A stretch of 9,586 nt of DNA, taken from JBEAOO01 sp041164825. GTDB lineage: Bacteria; Pseudomonadota; Gammaproteobacteria; Burkholderiales; Burkholderiaceae_C. Where the stretch lies: contig JBEAOO010000274.1 of assembly GCA_041164825.1 (NCBI GenBank), positions 1 to 9,586 of the forward strand. Direction: 5' to 3'. Positions 5,857 through 9,586 of the stretch are shown piece by piece. Under the pieces are notes generated by a model. That model saw nothing but the letters and a program-made list of their open reading frames with translations. It made no database searches and had not been told where the DNA came from. Numbering within the stretch: the first letter of the stretch is position 1; each line of letters opens with the position of its first letter. Made by a program: the position numbers and the translations under genes.

Positions 5857-6870
5857 ATGGATCACATTCAAGCTTCTCTGTGGGTCGTCGTGCTGTTGGT
5901 GCTGCTGGCATTGGCCTTCGACTTCATGAACGGCTTCCACGACGCGGCGAACTCCATCGCGACCGTGGTGTCGACCGGCGTGCTCAAGCCGCAGCAGGCG
6001 GTGTTGTTTGCGGCGTTTTTCAACGTCATTGCGATTGCGCTGTTTCAGCTGAAGGTGGCGGCCACGGTGGGCAAAGGCATTGCCGAGCCCGGCGTGGTGG
6101 ACCACCATGTGGTGTTCGGCGCGCTGGTCGGGGCCATCGTCTGGAACGTCATCACCTGGTGGTATGGCATCCCGTCGAGCTCGTCGCATGCCTTGATCGG
6201 CGGCATTGTGGGCGCGGTGATCGCCAAGTCGGGCGCCAGCGCCTTGATTGGCGGTGGCCTGCTCAAAACGGTGGCGTTCATCTTCATCTCGCCGGTGCTG
6301 GGCTTTGTGTTGGCCTCGCTGATGATGGTGTTGGTGGCGCACCTGTTCCGGCACAAGTCGCCACTGAAAGTGGACGGGCTGTTCCGTCGCTTGCAACTCG
6401 TGTCTGCCGGCCTCTACAGCTTGGGCCACGGCGGCAACGACGCGCAAAAAACCATCGGCATCATCTGGATGCTGTTGATCGCCACCGGCTACGCGTCGGC
6501 CGGCGACAAGATGCCACCCAGCTGGGTGATTTGGGCCTGCTACATGGCCATTGGTTGCGGCACCATGTTCGGGGGCTGGCGCATCGTCCAGACCATGGGC
6601 CAGCGCATCACCAAGCTCAAGCCCGTGGGCGGCTTCTGCGCCGAAACCGGTGGCGCGCTGACGCTGTTCTTGGCCACGGCGCTGGGCGTGCCGGTGTCGA
6701 CCACCCACACCATCACGGGCGCCATTGTGGGCGTGGGCTCGGTGCGCAATGCCTCGGCCGTGCGTTGGGGCGTGGCGGGCAATATCGTCTGGGCCTGGAT
6801 CTTCACCATCCCGGCCTCGGCCTTTGTGGCGGGTGTGGCCTACTGGCTGAGCAACTTGCTGTTCAAGTGA
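5857..6870 (+). CDS. pit: Low-affinity inorganic phosphate transporter, PiT family
   Basis: A 337-residue inner-membrane transporter that imports metal-phosphate complexes coupled to protons in characterised homologues. The two inverted halves are visible. NGFHDAANSIAT (25-36) corresponds to LGHGGNDAQKTIG (189-201), both forms of the family's G-x-N-D-x-x-x-x signature. PSSSSHALIGGIVGA (107-121) corresponds to PVSTTHTITGAIVGVG (279-294). About ten hydrophobic segments can be counted, from 8-24 through 314-334. It is much shorter than E. coli PitA (about 500 residues) because the central cytoplasmic loop is small; this short form is the type usually paired with a DUF47 protein, as here. ATG 5857 lies 16 nt after the DUF47 stop and has only a weak ribosome-binding site. 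Transcription probably ends at the terminator at 6921-6956. Confidence 0.95.
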   Translation: MDHIQASLWVVVLLVLLALAFDFMNGFHDAANSIATVVSTGVLKPQQAVLFAAFFNVIAIALFQLKVAATVGKGIAEPGVVDHHVVFGALVGAIVWNVITWWYGIPSSSSHALIGGIVGAVIAKSGASALIGGGLLKTVAFIFISPVLGFVLASLMMVLVAHLFRHKSPLKVDGLFRRLQLVSAGLYSLGHGGNDAQKTIGIIWMLLIATGYASAGDKMPPSWVIWACYMAIGCGTMFGGWRIVQTMGQRITKLKPVGGFCAETGGALTLFLATALGVPVSTTHTITGAIVGVGSVRNASAVRWGVAGNIVWAWIFTIPASAFVAGVAYWLSNLLFK

Positions 6871-6884
6871 TCGCGCGCTGAGGC

Positions 6885-6908
6885 GCCCGGGGCCGTTTGG
6901 CCCAGGGC
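6885..6908 (+). other. GC-rich hairpin after pit
   Basis: GCCC (6885-6888) and GGGCC (6890-6894) pair with GGCCC (6899-6903) and GGGC (6905-6908), giving nine pairs with one G/A mismatch and a GTTT loop. No U-run follows it. It stands 12 nt upstream of the true terminator and could protect the pit mRNA 3' end or assist termination. Confidence 0.45.
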
Positions 6909-6920
6909 TCGGGTGTCAGC

Positions 6921-6956
6921 AAAAAGGGGCGGCCTCTTGCGAGGCCGCCCCTTTGT
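6921..6956. terminator. Bidirectional intrinsic terminator between pit and the TM2 gene
   Basis: A perfect 14-bp stem, AAAGGGGCGGCCTC (6923-6936) with GAGGCCGCCCCTTT (6941-6954), encloses a four-base loop (TTGC). Transcripts from the left end in a short U-run (CTTTGT). Transcripts from the right meet five consecutive U (complement of A 6921-6925) and carry a GCAA loop of the stable GNRA type. It lies 50 nt after the pit stop and about 28 nt after the stop of the convergent TM2 gene, so it serves both. The minus-strand version looks the stronger terminator. Confidence 0.92.
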
Positions 6957-6983
6957 CCATGGATTCCGAAGGCTCACACCTTC

Positions 6984-7460
6984 TCAAGGTTGCTGGCTGA
7001 TCTTGCGGCCTTCTTCCACCTGGTATTCAAAGTAGCGCTGGCCGCTGAAGGCGATGGTGGCCATCAGCACGCCCGCGCCCAGCAGCAGCGCCAGCGCCGC
7101 GCCCAGCACAGCGGCCCAGCCGCTGGGGGCCATGCCGCCTTTCGGGTTGTAGCGGGCATTCCATTTGTCGTCGGGCATCAGGCCATACACGATGGCTTGC
7201 AGCATCGTCGCCGCCACGGCAACGCCCAGCAGCGGGATCAGCGCCCAGGCCATCATGTCGTCTTGCCCCAGGGCTTGCATGCGTTGCACGCCGTACAGCC
7301 CGGTCAGCGTGGGAATGGCGTGCAACCAGCCCCAGCGGTCGCCCAGGCCATGCAGGTAAAAGCGGTGCAGGCCGACCGCGCCGCCGAGGAGCGCGGCCCA
7401 GGTGGCAATCGACTTGGAGCGCACGGGCGCTGCGGCGTGCTCGGAGGGGGCGGCGCTCAT
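6984..7460 (-). CDS. TM2-domain (NINE-type) membrane protein
   Basis: A 158-residue membrane protein. After a short polar N-terminus (1-16), KSIATWAALLGGAVGLHRFYLHGLGDRW (16-43 overall) has the glycine-rich helix followed by the G-x-H-R-F-Y motif diagnostic of TM2 domains (PF05154). Further hydrophobic segments lie at about 68-94 and 115-138, so three to four membrane spans are expected. The C-terminus (145-158) is charged and soluble. The function of TM2 proteins in bacteria is largely unknown. Its start codon overlaps the stop of the upstream acetyltransferase gene (ATGA, 7457-7460 on the minus strand), so the two are translationally coupled and share a transcript. It converges on pit and ends at the shared terminator. 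Confidence 0.8.
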   Translation of the reverse strand: MSAAPSEHAAAPVRSKSIATWAALLGGAVGLHRFYLHGLGDRWGWLHAIPTLTGLYGVQRMQALGQDDMMAWALIPLLGVAVAATMLQAIVYGLMPDDKWNARYNPKGGMAPSGWAAVLGAALALLLGAGVLMATIAFSGQRYFEYQVEEGRKISQQP

Positions 7461-8041
7461 GCGGCGGCGCCGGTGTGGTCCGCGGGCGGCGTGTCATGGC
7501 CGGTGCCGAGTGGACGCTGCATCATCACCACGTCCAGCCAGCGATCGAACTTCCAGCCCGCGGCCTTGATCACGCCGGTGGGCTCGAAGCCATGTGCGCT
7601 GTGCACGCCGAGCGAGCCCGCGTTGGCCGCATCGCCAATCACCGCCACCATCTGCCGCGCGCCCAGCGCTTCGCAGCGCGCAATCAACTCGCCCAGCAGC
7701 AGGCTGCCAACGCGCTGGCCTCGCGCTTCGGGCGCCAGATAAACCGAGTCTTCCACGCAGTAGCGAAACGCCAAGCGCGGGCGAAAGTAGTTGGCGTAGG
7801 CATAGCCCAGCACCGCGCCGTCGCGCTCGGCCACCAGCCAGGGCAGGGGCTTGCTCAGCACGTCGTCGCGGCGGCGGGCCATCTCGGCCTCGTCGGGCGC
7901 GGTGGTCTCAAACGTGCCGGTGCCGTTGAGCACATTCCAGCCGTAAATGGCGGTGATGGCGGGCAGGTCGGCGGCAGTGCTGGGGCGAATGCGCACGCCG
8001 GCAGGGGCGGATGTGGTCGCAGAGGGGGTAGGGGAGGGCAT
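7457..8041 (-). CDS. GNAT N-acetyltransferase, phosphinothricin/methionine sulfoximine acetyltransferase type
   Basis: A 194-residue GCN5-related acetyltransferase. VRIRPSTAADLPAITAIY (16-33) opens the fold and NGTGTFETTAPDEAEM (39-54) is typical of the Pat/Bar/YncA (MddA) branch. GYAYANYFRPRLAFRYCVEDSVYLAP (79-104) includes E97 in the position of the family's general base. R107-G-Q-R-V-G112 is the acetyl-CoA pyrophosphate-binding loop, and GFEPTGVIKAAGWKFDRWLDVVMMQ (151-175) is the conserved C-terminal strand region. Characterised relatives acetylate methionine sulfoximine/sulfone or phosphinothricin; the natural substrate here is not known. The start is uncertain. ATG at 8041 has no Shine-Dalgarno, and a GTG at 7996 (V16, directly before RIRP) would give the more usual N-terminus. 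A weak CATAAA box (8050-8055, minus) would make an almost leaderless transcript. It is divergent from rpsP and coupled to the TM2 gene. Confidence 0.88.
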   Translation of the reverse strand: MPSPTPSATTSAPAGVRIRPSTAADLPAITAIYGWNVLNGTGTFETTAPDEAEMARRRDDVLSKPLPWLVAERDGAVLGYAYANYFRPRLAFRYCVEDSVYLAPEARGQRVGSLLLGELIARCEALGARQMVAVIGDAANAGSLGVHSAHGFEPTGVIKAAGWKFDRWLDVVMMQRPLGTGHDTPPADHTGAAA

Positions 8042-8116
8042 GGCTGCAGTTTATGGCAATGCCTCACTCGTGGGCGAAGACGACGCCTTGTGCACTGCTG
8101 CGCGCGCCGAAGGCCC

Positions 8117-8122
8117 TATAAT
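8117..8122 (+). promoter_or_regulatory. -10 box of the rpsP-rimM-trmD promoter
   Basis: A perfect TATAAT stands 180 nt before the rpsP start, in the divergent gap after the acetyltransferase gene. No good -35 is seen: CTGCTG (8095-8100) is at 16-nt spacing but matches poorly, and TTGTGC (8088-8093) is too far upstream. The predicted start near 8129 gives a leader of about 174 nt, unusually long for a simple untranslated region. Confidence 0.65.
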
Positions 8123-8159
8123 CATGGGTTTCGGTGACGGCCCAAGCGTTGATTGCTCA

Positions 8160-8277
8160 TTGCGAGCGTCGGCGCGCAAGCGTATCTACGACACCGAGTC
8201 CCTGGCAGATGAGGCCCTGTGCCGCATTTGCCAACTTCTTGATCTGCTCGCCCTGAGTGTCTCCTTGGTGCGGTAGA
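8160..8277 (+). promoter_or_regulatory. Structured 5' leader of rpsP, possible cis-regulatory RNA
   Basis: The leader can fold into an ordered set of helices. H1: TTGCG/CGCAA plus GC/GC around a GTCG loop (8160-8179), with one A/G mismatch. Closing stem P1: TCTAC (8185-8189) with GTAGA (8273-8277), a 2x2 internal loop, then CACCGAG (8192-8198) with CTTGGTG (8264-8270). P2: a 13-position hairpin (8203-8215 with 8221-8233) with a five-base loop, one G-U wobble and one A/G mismatch. P3: a weak GCTC/GAGT hairpin (8246-8258). P1 ends 25 nt before the rpsP start, leaving the AAGGA site free. The layout resembles a ribosomal-protein autoregulatory leader or other cis element, but I recognise no known family. 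Confidence 0.5.
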
Positions 8278-8302
8278 CGACTGATCTCTGCAAGGAAAAC
8301 CC

Positions 8303-8557
8303 ATGGTCGTGATTCGACTCTCGCGCGGCGGCTCCAAGAAGCGCCCTTTCTACAATCTGGTCGTTGCTGATTCGCGCAACCGCCGTGACGGCCGCTTCAT
8401 CGAGCGCGTCGGCTTCTACAACCCGGTCGCTTCGGGCGCGTCGGAAGCCCTGCGCGTCGCCTTCGACCGCGTGGACTACTGGACCAGCGTCGGCGCTCAG
8501 CTGTCGCCCACCGTGGCTCGCCTGGTTGGCGAAGCCAAGGCCAAGGTCGCGGCCTGA
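8303..8557 (+). CDS. rpsP: 30S ribosomal protein S16
   Basis: S16 binds 16S rRNA early in assembly of the 30S 5' domain. The 84-residue protein begins MVVIRLSRGGSKKRPFYN, followed by VVADSRNRRDGRFIERVGFYNP (20-41), which are the family's signature stretches. The length and the C-terminal VARLVGEAKAKVAA helix are normal for Burkholderiales. ATG 8303 is preceded by AAGGA (8292-8296) at 6-nt spacing, the best ribosome-binding site on the right side of the window. It is the first gene of the rpsP-rimM-trmD operon and has a long folded leader upstream; the rimM start follows its stop by 16 nt. Confidence 0.98.
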   Translation: MVVIRLSRGGSKKRPFYNLVVADSRNRRDGRFIERVGFYNPVASGASEALRVAFDRVDYWTSVGAQLSPTVARLVGEAKAKVAA

Positions 8558-8573
8558 TTCGGGGCCCCGCGGC

Positions 8574-9197
8574 ATGAATTCGAGCGCGTTGTCAGCCCTC
8601 TCCGCCGGCGTCGAGCCGGCTTGGCCTGAAGACGCGATCGAGGTCGGCCGCATCCTCGACGCCTGGGGTGTCAAAGGCTGGTTCAAGGTGCAAACCTTTG
8701 CCAGTGACCCCCAGGCCCTGTTTTCTTCCAAGCGGTGGTTCCTGCAACCGCCGCTGCCGCAAGCCGGTGCCACCCAGCGCCGGCCGCTGCCTCCGGGGGT
8801 CTCGATCCCGGCCGTGTTGCGCATCATGCAGACCAAGGACCACGCCGGTGTGCTGGTGGCCCAGGCCCACGATGTGAGCGACCGCGCAGGTGCAGAAGCC
8901 TTGGGTGGCGCGCGCATTTTTGTGTCGCGCTCCAGCTTCCCCACCGCCGAAGACGGCGAGTTCTATTGGGTCGACCTGATCGGCCTGAGCGTGATCAACC
9001 GCGACGCTGCCGTGCTCGGCACCGTGGTTGGGCTGCTCGACACCGGCCCGCACAGCGTGCTGCGTGTGATGCCCGCTGCCGCGCCAGCCGGTGCGCCCGA
9101 GTCGTCTGAGATTTTGATCCCCTTTGTGGGCGCCTATGTCGACGACGTGAGTCTGGCCGAGCGCCGCATCACGGTCGACTGGGGCCTCGACTACTGA
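8574..9197 (+). CDS. rimM: 16S rRNA processing / 30S maturation factor RimM
   Basis: RimM binds S19 and helps mature the 30S head and process 16S rRNA. In the 207-residue protein the N-terminal barrel begins IEVGRILDAWGVKGWFKV (22-39). The C-terminal PRC-barrel domain starts at GEFYWVDLIGLSV (128-140), and the protein ends ILIPFVGAYVDDVSLAERRITVDWGLDY (180-207), all characteristic of the family. An insert rich in Pro/Ala at about 57-76 and another at 167-178 make it longer than E. coli RimM (182 residues), as is usual in this group. The frame is open far upstream inside rpsP, but ATG 8574 is taken because it follows the rpsP stop by 16 nt and precedes the conserved domain by about 20 residues; its Shine-Dalgarno is weak. 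Confidence 0.97.
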   Translation: MNSSALSALSAGVEPAWPEDAIEVGRILDAWGVKGWFKVQTFASDPQALFSSKRWFLQPPLPQAGATQRRPLPPGVSIPAVLRIMQTKDHAGVLVAQAHDVSDRAGAEALGGARIFVSRSSFPTAEDGEFYWVDLIGLSVINRDAAVLGTVVGLLDTGPHSVLRVMPAAAPAGAPESSEILIPFVGAYVDDVSLAERRITVDWGLDY

Positions 9198-9213
9198 GTC
9201 GGGCCCGAGCGCC

Positions 9214-9586
9214 GTGCGCTTCGACGTCATCACGCTCTTCCCCGAGCTGTTCGGCCCCCACCTGACCCAAGGCATCACGCGCCGCGCTTACGAGTCGCGG
9301 CAGGTGGACGTGCGCCTCTGGGCGCTGCGCGACTTTGCCGAAGACAATTACCGCCGTGTCGATGACCGCCCCTATGGCGGCGGCCCCGGCATGGTGATGC
9401 TGGCCGAGCCGTTGGAGCGCGCGCTGAGTGCGGTCCGCGCCGACCAAGGCGAGGCGCGCCTGCCCACCATCCACTTCAGCCCCACGGGCCGCCGCATCGA
9501 CCAGGCCTTGGTGCAAGAGATGGCCGCCGGCCCGGGCGCGGTGCTGCTGTGTGGCCGCTATGAGGGCATCGACCAGCGCGTGATCG
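9214..9586 (+). CDS. trmD: tRNA (guanine-N1-)-methyltransferase TrmD, 3' partial
   Basis: TrmD methylates G37 next to the anticodon in tRNAs reading CNN codons and so prevents +1 frameshifting. The window holds the first 124 codons of about 250. The start is GTG 9214, 16 nt after rimM, chosen because it gives the standard N-terminus MRFDVITLFPELF. DDRPYGGGPGMVML (50-63) is the SPOUT-family loop near the S-adenosylmethionine pocket, HFSPTGRRIDQ (87-97) follows, and LLCGRYEGIDQRVI (111-124) belongs to the trefoil knot that binds the cofactor. No strong Shine-Dalgarno is present, so translation may depend on coupling to rimM. The gene runs off the right edge; rplS is the expected next gene but is not visible. 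Confidence 0.96.
   Translation, partial: MRFDVITLFPELFGPHLTQGITRRAYESRQVDVRLWALRDFAEDNYRRVDDRPYGGGPGMVMLAEPLERALSAVRADQGEARLPTIHFSPTGRRIDQALVQEMAAGPGAVLLCGRYEGIDQRVI

Noticed and set aside
6897..7742. Plus-strand open frame over the terminator and the two minus-strand genes
   Set aside because: It reads through the terminator stem and is antisense to the TM2 and GNAT genes, which have recognisable motifs.
8124..8276. Possible 50-codon upstream open frame in the rpsP leader
   Set aside because: Its ATG is only 2 nt after the -10 box, before the predicted transcription start, and has no ribosome-binding site. The peptide shows no family resemblance; the bases are better explained by RNA pairing.

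Overview
The window is a high-GC chromosomal segment whose gene order and protein sequences point to a betaproteobacterium of the order Burkholderiales, most likely family Comamonadaceae. Signs are the hda / HAD-IB phosphatase / pcnB / folK cluster, a DUF47-pit phosphate unit and the rpsP-rimM-trmD operon, all with strong third-position G/C bias. It looks like stable core chromosome. I see no insertion sequence, integrase, tRNA, rRNA, CRISPR array or phage gene.

Layout. Positions 1-5043 hold six genes on the + strand, tightly packed: hda (5' end cut by the window edge), a HAD-IB phosphatase, pcnB, a serine beta-lactamase-like hydrolase, folK and a DUF486 membrane protein. Gaps are short or absent (ATGA overlap between the phosphatase and pcnB, 3 nt before folK), so co-transcription is likely. 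Positions 5044-5192 are a regulatory gap with a possible activator-type promoter, a near-consensus Pho box on the minus strand and a leader hairpin. It precedes the DUF47 (PhoU-like) and pit genes (5193-6870), a low-affinity phosphate uptake unit. A strong bidirectional terminator (6921-6956) separates pit from a convergent two-gene minus-strand unit (6984-8041) encoding a TM2-domain membrane protein and a GNAT acetyltransferase, joined by an ATGA overlap. The divergent gap 8042-8302 carries a perfect TATAAT box and a long, highly structured leader ahead of rpsP. Then come rpsP, rimM and the first 124 codons of trmD, the usual ribosomal protein S16 / 30S maturation / tRNA m1G37 methylation operon, which normally continues to rplS beyond the edge.

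The genes mostly perform housekeeping tasks: replication control (Hda), RNA polyadenylation (PcnB), folate synthesis (FolK), phosphate entry (Pit with its DUF47 partner) and ribosome/tRNA maturation. I found no convincing new multi-gene system. The most interesting signals are non-coding: the folded rpsP leader (8160-8277), and the Pho box with overlapping hairpin ahead of DUF47-pit, which suggests phosphate-dependent repression of the low-affinity transporter.
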